Source: CAG-841 sp963656825 | Lineage (GTDB): Bacteria > Bacillota > Clostridia > Oscillospirales > CAG-272 | NCBI GenBank assembly: GCA_963656825.1 | Contig: CAVKJG010000037.1 | Location: 1 to 19,139, forward strand | Reading direction: 5' to 3' | Length of the DNA stretch: 19,139 nucleotides | Part shown: positions 14,121 through 19,139 of the stretch, in pieces | Numbering within the stretch: position 1 is the first letter of the stretch | How the letters are laid out: each line of letters starts with the position of its first letter | Notes under the pieces: generated by a model | The model's database searches: none | The model's input: only the letters and a program-made list of their open reading frames with translations | Told to the model about the DNA's origin: nothing | Translations under genes and position numbers: made by a program

Positions 14121-14149
14121 TTGACATCGGACAAGGTATTGTATATAAT
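14121..14149 (+). promoter_or_regulatory. Consensus promoter of gpmI
   Basis: TTGACA (14121-14126), a 17-base spacer and TATAAT (14144-14149), perfect consensus, 33 bases ahead of the gpmI start. It suggests strong constitutive expression, fitting a glycolytic gene. Confidence 0.92.
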
Positions 14150-14182
14150 TAGCCTGTAAAATTGTGAAAAGAGGAAACCATT

Positions 14183-15835
14183 ATGGAACACATACTCAAA
14201 AAATCCGCACACCCCATAGGCGTTGAAGGTCCCGTCCTTACAATCGTTATGGACGGCGTAGGTATAGGTAACGGCAAAGAGGGCGACGCCGTTGCAAACG
14301 CATATACTCCCACCCTTGATATGCTCATGGCAAAATATCCGACAAGAAAGCTCGCCGCACACGGCACAGCCGTAGGTCTTCCCTCCGACGACGATATGGG
14401 CAACTCCGAAGTCGGTCACAACGCGCTCGGCTCGGGGCAGGTATTTTCTCAGGGCGCAAAGCTCGTTTCGGAATCGATTGCATCGGGCAAAATGTTTGAA
14501 GGTCAGACATGGAAGGAGCTTGTCGCCGGCTGCAAGGACAGCGGAACATTCCACTTCATCGGACTTTTCTCCGACGGCAACGTTCATTCGCATATAGATC
14601 ATCTCAAAGCTATGGTTGAGCGCGCCAAAACCGAAGGCGTTAAAAAAGTCCGTATTCACATTCTTCTCGACGGCAGAGACGTAGGCGAAACCTCCGCGCT
14701 CGACTATGTAATACCCTTTGAAGAATTCCTCGCATCGCTGAATGACAGCACCTTCGATGCAAAGATAGCTTCCGGCGGCGGCAGAATGAAAATCACAATG
14801 GATCGCTACGAAGCCAACTGGAAAATGGTTGAGGACGGCTGGCACACGCACGTTCTCGGCGAAGGCCGAAAGTTTTCCTCGGCACAGGAGGCGATCGTCA
14901 CATACAGAAATGAAACCGGCGCGATAGATCAGGATCTTCCCGCGTTTGTCGTTGCCGAAAACGGCAAGCCCGTCGGCACGATAGAGGACGGCGACAGCGT
15001 TGTTTTCTTCAATTTCAGGGGAGACAGAGCAATTGAAATTTCAAGAGCGTTCGACGGCGGCGCGGAATTTGACAAGTTCGACCGCGTAAGAGTTCCGAAG
15101 GTAATCTACGCAGGTATGCTCGAATACGACGGCGACCTGCACATTCCGCACAAATATCTTGTAAATCCGCCCGAAATAAAGAACACAATGGGACAGTATC
15201 TTGCAGAAACGGGCGTCACGCAGTTTGCCATATCCGAAACGCAGAAGTACGGTCACGTAACTTATTTCTGGAACGGCAACAGAAGCGGCAAATTCGACGA
15301 AAAGACAGAAACCTACAGAGAAATCCCCTCCGACGTCATTCCGTTTGAACAGCGCCCGTGGATGCAGTGCGCTCTCATAGCGGACGCAGTTATAGAAGCG
15401 ATAGAAAGCGGAAAATACAGATATATCCGCTGCAATTTCCCGAACGGCGATATGGTCGGTCACACGGGAAACTACGAAGCGACGATTGTCGCAATGGAGG
15501 CGCTCGATCTGCAGCTTGCGAGAATAATCGCCGCCGTTGATAAGGCAAAGGGCGTTGCGATAATCACCGCCGATCACGGAAACGCGGACGAAATGTACGA
15601 ATACGACAAGAAAAAGGGCTGCGTAAAAACAAATCCCGACGGCACTCCGAAGGCAAAGACAAGCCACACTCTCAATCCCGTTCCGTGCATAATTTACGAC
15701 AACTTCTATTCCGACAGATACACCGTAAAGCCGCAGGCAAAGTTCGGACTTTCAAACGTTGCGGCAACGACGGTAAACCTTTTGGGCTACGACGCTCCGG
15801 AAATGTGGAACGAAAGCCTTATAGAAACGAAATGA
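14183..15835 (+). CDS. gpmI: 2,3-bisphosphoglycerate-independent phosphoglycerate mutase
   Basis: This cytoplasmic glycolytic enzyme interconverts 3- and 2-phosphoglycerate using two metal ions and a phosphoserine. At 550 residues it is slightly longer than the usual 510 or so. The alkaline-phosphatase-like fold shows D24 in IVMDGVGIG, the nucleophile serine S75 in DDDMGNSEVGHN, GLFSDGNVHSHIDHL, HILLDGRDVGE, NFRGDRAIEIS and the metal-binding ITADHGNADEM. TSHTLNPVP near the C terminus is the usual closing signature. The ATG has an AAGAGGAAA site. Its stop codon overlaps the next gene by four bases (ATGA). Confidence 0.95.
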   Translation: MEHILKKSAHPIGVEGPVLTIVMDGVGIGNGKEGDAVANAYTPTLDMLMAKYPTRKLAAHGTAVGLPSDDDMGNSEVGHNALGSGQVFSQGAKLVSESIASGKMFEGQTWKELVAGCKDSGTFHFIGLFSDGNVHSHIDHLKAMVERAKTEGVKKVRIHILLDGRDVGETSALDYVIPFEEFLASLNDSTFDAKIASGGGRMKITMDRYEANWKMVEDGWHTHVLGEGRKFSSAQEAIVTYRNETGAIDQDLPAFVVAENGKPVGTIEDGDSVVFFNFRGDRAIEISRAFDGGAEFDKFDRVRVPKVIYAGMLEYDGDLHIPHKYLVNPPEIKNTMGQYLAETGVTQFAISETQKYGHVTYFWNGNRSGKFDEKTETYREIPSDVIPFEQRPWMQCALIADAVIEAIESGKYRYIRCNFPNGDMVGHTGNYEATIVAMEALDLQLARIIAAVDKAKGVAIITADHGNADEMYEYDKKKGCVKTNPDGTPKAKTSHTLNPVPCIIYDNFYSDRYTVKPQAKFGLSNVAATTVNLLGYDAPEMWNESLIETK

Positions 15836-16266
15836 CAAAAAAAGACGTAAAGCTTAAAATTAAATCCGTTCAGCGCTCGGGCATTCCCGGCGATAAGGAC
15901 GAGCAGTTTGAAATGCTCACCGATGCGGTGATAAATTCGTCCAAGGAGGGGATCTCCGTCGAATACGACGAGCTGCTCTCCGAGGACGGCGCGCCGACGC
16001 GCACGGTACTGCTTTTCAAACGGGAAAATCCCGAAACGATATTTCTTTCGCGCGAGGGCGACGCAAAAATGACCTGCGTGATAGAAGAAAAAACCCGTTA
16101 CCGCTTCACCTATGACATAGGCATCGCGGCGCTTGACCTTATCTGCGTCGGTCAGAGCGTGAAAAACGAGCTTTCCGACAGCGGCGGAAGGCTGAGCCTG
16201 AAATACGATATAGAGGCGCGCGGAGTGACGGTTCAGAGCTGTGAGCTTTCCGTCACGGCAAGCTGA
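15832..16266 (+). CDS. DUF1934 (YwiB-like) beta-barrel protein
   Basis: A 144-residue protein beginning with KDVKLKIKSVQRS and ending with LSLKYDIEARG..., the pattern of DUF1934, a calycin-like beta-barrel family of unclear function found in Firmicutes. No signal peptide or membrane helix. Charged strands alternate with short hydrophobic ones (FEMLTDAVI, ISVEYDELL, TVLLFKRE, YRFTYDIG). It begins within the gpmI stop (ATGA) and is translationally coupled to it. An ORF extending further upstream in this frame lies inside gpmI and is not supported. A terminator follows within ten bases. Confidence 0.8.
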   Translation: MTKKDVKLKIKSVQRSGIPGDKDEQFEMLTDAVINSSKEGISVEYDELLSEDGAPTRTVLLFKRENPETIFLSREGDAKMTCVIEEKTRYRFTYDIGIAALDLICVGQSVKNELSDSGGRLSLKYDIEARGVTVQSCELSVTAS

Positions 16267-16273
16267 AAACCCG

Positions 16274-16310
16274 AAAATGTGTGCGGAGATGTGTTTTCCG
16301 CACACATTTT
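16274..16310 (+). terminator. Intrinsic terminator after the gpmI operon
   Basis: AAAATGTGTGCGGA (16274-16287) pairs perfectly with TCCGCACACATTTT (16297-16310); the T run follows. It begins eight bases after the DUF1934 stop codon. Confidence 0.9.
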
Positions 16311-16353
16311 TGCTCGTATATAAGGTATTATAATAAAAATATGTGTTCTTCTC

Positions 16354-16382
16354 TTGACAAGGCGGCTTTTCTGTGTTAAAAT
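16354..16382 (+). promoter_or_regulatory. Promoter of the rpmG-secE-nusG-rplK-rplA operon
   Basis: TTGACA (16354-16359), a 17-base spacer and TAAAAT (16377-16382). Transcription should start near 16389, leaving a 5' leader of about 200 bases before rpmG. Confidence 0.88.
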
Positions 16383-16392
16383 TGATTTACCT

Positions 16393-16560
16393 CTGCGGGT
16401 GCTTTTGCGGTTCTTGTTCCGCACCGCAGCCGCGTACAGAGGGAGGTACGAAAACAGTGCCGCTACGATATAAAAATCATACCGATTTTCCTTTCAGCGA
16501 TTGCGCCTCAATCGCTGCGGTTTTCGTGCGCTTCTGTTTTCAAAAACAGGAGCTTTTTTA
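16393..16560 (+). promoter_or_regulatory. Structured 5' leader RNA with alternative pairings, unknown class
   Basis: A first hairpin joins CTGCG..GTGC (16393-16402) to GCACCGCAG (16421-16429). A long-range helix joins GTACGAAAAC (16446-16455) to GTTTTCGTGC (16520-16529), one wobble pair, and encloses two hairpins: AAAATC/GATTTT (16473-16489) and CAGCGATTG/CAATCGCTG (16495-16517). An intrinsic terminator starts at the next base. GAAAACAG (16450-16457) can instead pair with CTGTTTTC (16534-16541), which would break the terminator. No ATG occurs between 16389 and the rpmG start. I match it to no known riboswitch, T-box or ribosomal leader. It may sense a ribosomal protein or a metabolite, or be disrupted by translation of a short GTG-started frame (16457-16561). 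Confidence 0.6.
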
Positions 16561-16561
16561 A
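16457..16561 (+). CDS. Possible 34-residue leader peptide (GTG start)
   Basis: A GTG at 16457 follows GGGAGG (16441-16446) by ten bases and opens a 34-codon frame that runs through both internal hairpins and the terminator, ending with TAA at 16559-16561 just after the T run. The product (start PLRYKNHTDF, end FCFQKQELF) resembles nothing I know. If translated, ribosomes would melt the long-range helix and the terminator. The fit may be chance, as the frame crosses strongly structured RNA. Confidence 0.25.
   Translation: MPLRYKNHTDFPFSDCASIAAVFVRFCFQKQELF
16530..16559 (+). terminator. Attenuator-type terminator in the rpmG leader
   Basis: GCTTCTGTTTT (16530-16540) pairs with AAAACAGGAGC (16543-16553), one wobble pair, followed by six T. 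It stands after the operon promoter and ahead of its first gene, so it must be controlled or leaky. Confidence 0.75.
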
Positions 16562-16591
16562 TAGCTTCAAGTATTATCAGGAGGTGCCGAT

Positions 16592-16741
16592 ATGCGCGTA
16601 AGAATCACTCTCGCCTGCACGGAATGCAAGCAAAGAAATTATGACACAATGAAAAACAAGAAAAACGATCCGGACAGACTTGAAATGAACAAATATTGCA
16701 AGTTCTGTCGCAAACACACGCTTCACAGAGAAACAAAGTAA
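16592..16741 (+). CDS. rpmG: Ribosomal protein L33 (zinc-binding form)
   Basis: A 49-residue protein of the large ribosomal subunit. Two pairs of cysteines, CTEC (9-12) and CKFC (36-39), mark the zinc-containing C+ type; many bacteria also carry a cysteine-free copy that replaces it in zinc limitation. NYDTMKNKKNDPDRLEMNKY is the typical middle. The start has an AGGAGGTG site at 16579-16586, seven bases or so ahead. It is first in the secretion and transcription operon, in the usual clostridial order. Confidence 0.95.
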   Translation: MRVRITLACTECKQRNYDTMKNKKNDPDRLEMNKYCKFCRKHTLHRETK

Positions 16742-16752
16742 GGAGAACTGAA

Positions 16753-17337
16753 ATGACAAGCAAAATCAATTTCAAAAAGATTTGGGCTCTGCTCATCGCG
16801 CTCGTCATGATGGTTTCCGTTTTCAGTCTTTGCGTTTTTGCCGAAGACGAGGACACCGATACCTCGACGTCAACGACCGAAGTATCGACAGACGGTACGA
16901 CAAGCGCCGATGACAGCGGTGAAACAACCACAACCGGTGAAACAACCACAACCGGTGAAACCACAACAACCGGCGAAACCACAACGGACGATCACGATCA
17001 CGACCACGACGATGAAGATGAAGAAACTTCATGGGCTGCACAGCATCTCAGCTTCCTCATCGCCATCGGAATAATCGTTCTTATCGTAGTTGTTTATTTT
17101 GCCCTTCGTCTTTTTGTTCCTTCCTTCAGAGAAAAGACATCTAAGTTCTGGAAGGACTACAACGCAGAGTTCAAGAAACTCGTTTGGCCCACGAAGCAGC
17201 AGCTCGTAAAAAATTCGGCAGTCGTTCTCGTAACGATGATCGTATTTGCCGCAGTTTTTGCTCTTCTCGATTTCGGTCTTTCAAAAGGCATTTATGCTCT
17301 TAAAGACCTTGTTGACCTCATTCGTCCTGCCGGTTAA
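16753..17337 (+). CDS. secE: Preprotein translocase subunit SecE with long exported extension
   Basis: The conserved SecE core is at the C terminus: an amphipathic helix at about 126-152 (FWKDYNAEFKKLVWPTKQQL) and a membrane helix at about 154-176, clamping SecY in the translocon. Firmicute SecE is usually 60-80 residues; this one is 194. The extra N-terminal part holds a signal-peptide-like helix (10-30, ending VFA|ED), an acidic Ser/Thr-rich stretch, about four GETTTT repeats (56-78), a DDHDHDHDDEDEE run (79-91) and another membrane helix (98-122). The predicted topology puts 31-97 outside the cell and the core in its normal orientation. AAGGAG precedes the ATG at 16753, 11 bases after rpmG, so the long form is favoured; no better start exists near the core. 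Confidence 0.88.
   Translation: MTSKINFKKIWALLIALVMMVSVFSLCVFAEDEDTDTSTSTTEVSTDGTTSADDSGETTTTGETTTTGETTTTGETTTDDHDHDHDDEDEETSWAAQHLSFLIAIGIIVLIVVVYFALRLFVPSFREKTSKFWKDYNAEFKKLVWPTKQQLVKNSAVVLVTMIVFAAVFALLDFGLSKGIYALKDLVDLIRPAG
16918..16986 (+). repeat. 18-base tandem repeat inside secE
   Basis: Three full units (16918-16935, 16936-16953, 16954-16971) and one partial (16972-16986) of GGTGAAACAACCACAACC. The first two are identical; the later ones differ by silent changes. They encode Gly-Glu-Thr-Thr-Thr-Thr units. Such repeats often change copy number between strains. Confidence 0.9.
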
Positions 17338-17357
17338 GCGGAAGAAGGAGTCTGAAT

Positions 17358-17891
17358 ATGTTGGATGAACATTCCACAGAACTGAAATGGTATATTCTTC
17401 ATACCTATTCGGGATACGAGAACAAAGTAAAAACAACCCTTGAAAAGCTTATTGAAAATCGCGGAATACAGGATATGATAAGCGACGTCCGCGTTCCGAT
17501 GGAAACGGTTGAAACAACCACCGCTTCCGGCGAAGCGAAGACAAAGGAAGAAAAGCTCTTCCCCGGCTACGTTCTTGTAAAAATGATGATGACGGACGAA
17601 ACCTGGCACGTGGTAAGAAACATTACCGGCGCCACAGGCTTTGTAGGTCCCGGCTCACGTCCGGTTCCGCTTTCCGACGCAGAAGTTGAGGCACTCGGCG
17701 TCGATACGAAAACCGTCACGACAAGCTTTGCCGTCGGCGACAACGTCAGAATCAAAAACGGTCCCATGGCAAATTTCGAGGGCACGATATCCGCTGTATC
17801 TGCGGACTGCAAGACCGTCACGGTGCTCGCTTCCGTTTTCGGACGCGAAACTCCGGTCGAGCTCGATGCTCAGAGCATTGAGAAAATCTGA
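17358..17891 (+). CDS. nusG: Transcription termination/antitermination factor NusG
   Basis: A 177-residue factor that binds the RNA polymerase clamp and couples transcription to translation or pausing. The NGN domain (about 9-115) has WYILHTYSGYENKVK at its start, FPGYVLVKM, and TGFVGPGSRPVPLS. The KOW domain (about 123-177) has VGDNVRIKNGPMANFEGTI and VFGRETPVELD. Length and motifs are standard. The ATG at 17358 has AAGGAG ahead and lies 20 bases past secE, in the same operon. Confidence 0.96.
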   Translation: MLDEHSTELKWYILHTYSGYENKVKTTLEKLIENRGIQDMISDVRVPMETVETTTASGEAKTKEEKLFPGYVLVKMMMTDETWHVVRNITGATGFVGPGSRPVPLSDAEVEALGVDTKTVTTSFAVGDNVRIKNGPMANFEGTISAVSADCKTVTVLASVFGRETPVELDAQSIEKI

Positions 17892-17938
17892 AAATAATCT
17901 ATGTTTTTCCGCTTTGACGTTGCCACGTCGGAGCGAAA

Positions 17939-17992
17939 CGTGGGAGGGAGAAAAATTTTTTGTGTTCTCCCGATTGAAACCACATTCGGAGG
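17939..17992 (+). promoter_or_regulatory. L1-binding leader mimicking the 23S rRNA L1 stalk
   Basis: GTGG (17940-17943) pairs with CCAC (17980-17983); inside lies an asymmetric loop with GAG (17944-17946) on one side and CGATTGAAA (17971-17979) on the other, then a helix GGAGAA (17947-17952)/TTCTCC (17965-17970). This is the arrangement of the L1 site in 23S rRNA (GGUGG-GAG-helix-..GUGAAAUA-CCACC). The rplK ribosome site GGAGG (17988-17992) follows at once, so bound L1 would block translation of L11 and L1. Autorepression by L1 is known in other bacteria and archaea. Another small hairpin, CCACGT/ACGTGG (17923-17943), competes with it. Confidence 0.72.
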
Positions 17993-18003
17993 TGTAAAAA
18001 ATT

Positions 18004-18429
18004 ATGGCAAAAAAGATTATGGCATTTGTAAAGTTGCAGTTGCCTGCCGGCAAAGCAACTCCTCAGCCGCCTGTTGGTCCGGCACTCGGTCAGCACGGCG
18101 TTAACATCGCTGCGTTCACAAAGGAATTCAACGAACGCACAAAGAACGATATGGGACTTATAATCCCCGTTGTTATCACTATCTATGCGGACAGATCCTT
18201 CTCTTTCATCACAAAGACTCCGCCCGCAGCCGTTCTTATAAAGAAAGCCTGCGGAATCGAAACGGCTTCCGCTTGCCCCAATAAGGACAAGGTAGCAAAG
18301 ATAACAAAAGAACAGGTAAAGAAAATTGCGGAAACAAAAATGCCCGACCTTACGGCTGCATCTCTTGAAGCCGCAATGAGCATGATAGCCGGCACAGCGC
18401 GCTCCATGGGCGTTGTTGTCGAGGACTGA
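18004..18429 (+). CDS. rplK: Ribosomal protein L11
   Basis: A 141-residue protein of the GTPase-associated centre on the large subunit. The N-terminal domain has VKLQLPAGKATPQPPVGPALGQHGVNI, whose proline-rich turn contacts the rRNA and release/elongation factors. The C-terminal RNA-binding domain has TKTPPAAVLIKKA and ends AGTARSMGVVVED, as in the family. Length is standard. GGAGG lies 11 bases ahead of the ATG, next to the L1-type leader. It is followed by rplA after 19 bases. Confidence 0.97.
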   Translation: MAKKIMAFVKLQLPAGKATPQPPVGPALGQHGVNIAAFTKEFNERTKNDMGLIIPVVITIYADRSFSFITKTPPAAVLIKKACGIETASACPNKDKVAKITKEQVKKIAETKMPDLTAASLEAAMSMIAGTARSMGVVVED

Positions 18430-18448
18430 GAAAGGAGAGTGACTTAAA

Positions 18449-19139
18449 ATGTTTAAGGGTAAAAAATATCAGGACAGCGCAAAGCTTATCGACAGATCCA
18501 AGCTTTACGACGCAAATGAAGCCGTCGCTCTCGTAGTTCAGACTTCAAAGGCTAAATTCGATGAAACAATCGAGCTTCACATCCGTCTCGGCGTAGACAG
18601 CCGTCACGCAGACCAGCAGGTTCGTGGCGCTATCGTACTTCCGCACGGAACAGGTAAAACGGTCCGCACGCTCGTTTTCTGCAAGGAAGACAAGTATGAA
18701 GCCGCTAAAGCCGCAGGCGCGGATTATGTAGGCGGAGCAGACTACGTTGAAAAAATCACAAAAGAAAACTGGTTCGATTTCGACGTTGTTATCGCAACTC
18801 CCGATATGATGGGCGTTATCGGTCGTCTCGGTAAGGTACTCGGTCCTAAGGGACTTATGCCTAACCCCAAGGCAGGCACGGTTACGATGGACGTTGCCAA
18901 GGCTGTTACCGAAGCCAAGGCAGGTAAGATCGAATACCGTCTTGACAAGACGAACATCATTCACTGCCCGATAGGCAAAGCTTCCTTCGGTGCAGAAAAA
19001 ATTCTTGACAACTTCAACACGCTCGTCGGTGCTGTTGTCAAGGCTAAACCCGCTTCCGCTAAGGGTCAGTACATCAAGAGCTGCTTCGATTTCGACGTTG
19101 TTATCGCAACTCCCGATATGATGGGCGTTATCGGTCGTC
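18449..19139 (+). CDS. rplA: Ribosomal protein L1, truncated at contig end
   Basis: L1 forms the mobile stalk at the ribosomal E site and represses its own operon. The start has AAGGAGAG ahead. Family signatures present include FDETIELHIRLGVD, RGAIVLPHGTGK, TPDMMGVIGRLGKVLGPKGLMPNPKAGTV and KGQYIKS. The genuine sequence runs to about base 19084 (212 codons of roughly 230). The next 55 bases repeat 18773-18827 exactly and in frame, giving FDFDVVIATPDMMGVIGR where the family has its C-terminal end. The repeat is most likely an assembly overlap, so the true end is missing. Confidence 0.92.
   Translation, partial: MFKGKKYQDSAKLIDRSKLYDANEAVALVVQTSKAKFDETIELHIRLGVDSRHADQQVRGAIVLPHGTGKTVRTLVFCKEDKYEAAKAAGADYVGGADYVEKITKENWFDFDVVIATPDMMGVIGRLGKVLGPKGLMPNPKAGTVTMDVAKAVTEAKAGKIEYRLDKTNIIHCPIGKASFGAEKILDNFNTLVGAVVKAKPASAKGQYIKSCFDFDVVIATPDMMGVIGR
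18773..18827 (+). repeat. Internal copy of a 55-base exact repeat in rplA
   Basis: Identical to 19085-19139, the last 55 bases of the window. The copies are 312 bases apart, a multiple of three. The internal copy fits the normal L1 protein; the end copy does not. Confidence 0.9.
19085..19139 (+). repeat. Terminal copy of the 55-base repeat (probable assembly artefact)
   Basis: Repeats 18773-18827 without mismatch and stops exactly at the window end. A 55-base end overlap equals a common assembler k-mer size, so this is probably a graph overlap rather than a real duplication. Confidence 0.8.

Noticed and set aside
14078..14851. 257-codon minus-strand frame opposite gpmI
   Set aside because: Antisense to gpmI and crosses both divergent promoters; no ribosome site or family match.
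16373..16456. Longer 62-codon frame beginning in the rpmG promoter
   Set aside because: Its start lies in the -10 region ahead of the likely transcription start; only the part from the GTG at 16457 could be translated.
16393..16560. T-box or known riboswitch in the rpmG leader
   Set aside because: No T-box sequence (TGGNACCGCG type), no specifier stem and no core of a riboswitch class I know; left as an unclassified leader.
16918..16986. CRISPR-like array
   Set aside because: The 18-base units are contiguous with no spacers and encode protein repeats in SecE.

Overview
This window looks like one whole metagenomic contig from an uncultured, spore-forming anaerobic clostridium (Firmicutes/Clostridia, possibly an Oscillospiraceae-like gut lineage). 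The grounds are a PerR plus rubredoxin-first rubrerythrin pair, a SleC-type spore-cortex hydrolase locus, DUF1934 behind gpmI, the gene order rpmG-secE-nusG-rplK-rplA, strong GGAGG ribosome sites and consensus TTGACA/TATAAT promoters. Both ends carry assembly artefacts: a 22-base C run on the left, and on the right an exact 55-base copy of an internal piece of rplA. The lineage is inferred from protein character only, since there is no rRNA gene.

Layout. (1) 1-1230, minus strand: perR and rbr form a peroxide-defence operon, with a palindrome over the perR promoter region. (2) 1277-3980, plus strand: ribF (flavin cofactor synthesis), translationally coupled to a membrane-anchored protein with a DD-carboxypeptidase fold that has lost all three catalytic motifs, then a small membrane protein set between two terminators. 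(3) 4136-10480, plus strand: a DeoR-type regulator with a perfect promoter inside an array of AACAT/ATGTT half-sites, followed by a complete 2-oxo-acid (probably pyruvate) dehydrogenase complex as E2, E3 and a fused E1 alpha-beta. The E3 and E1 genes are preceded by similar intergenic elements. (4) 10453-12878, minus strand: a spore-germination hydrolase locus in which the SleC prodomain and the mature enzyme are separate, overlapping genes, followed by an extra peptidoglycan-binding protein. A sigma-K-like promoter precedes it. (5) 12887-14103, minus strand: a small membrane plus Sm-like protein with two ribosome-binding sites, then a secreted membrane-anchored protein. (6) 14121-16310, plus strand: gpmI and a DUF1934 gene. 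(7) 16354-19139, plus strand: promoter, a structured leader with a terminator, rpmG, an unusual long secE, nusG, an L1-binding leader, rplK and truncated rplA.

The points most worth a second look are the leader RNA upstream of rpmG, whose 5' strand can form either of two exclusive helices next to an intrinsic terminator; the split SleC prodomain and enzyme; the catalytically dead penicillin-binding-protein-like protein; and the SecE with a secreted Thr-rich and His/Asp-rich extension. No CRISPR array, tRNA, rRNA, insertion sequence or phage gene was recognised.
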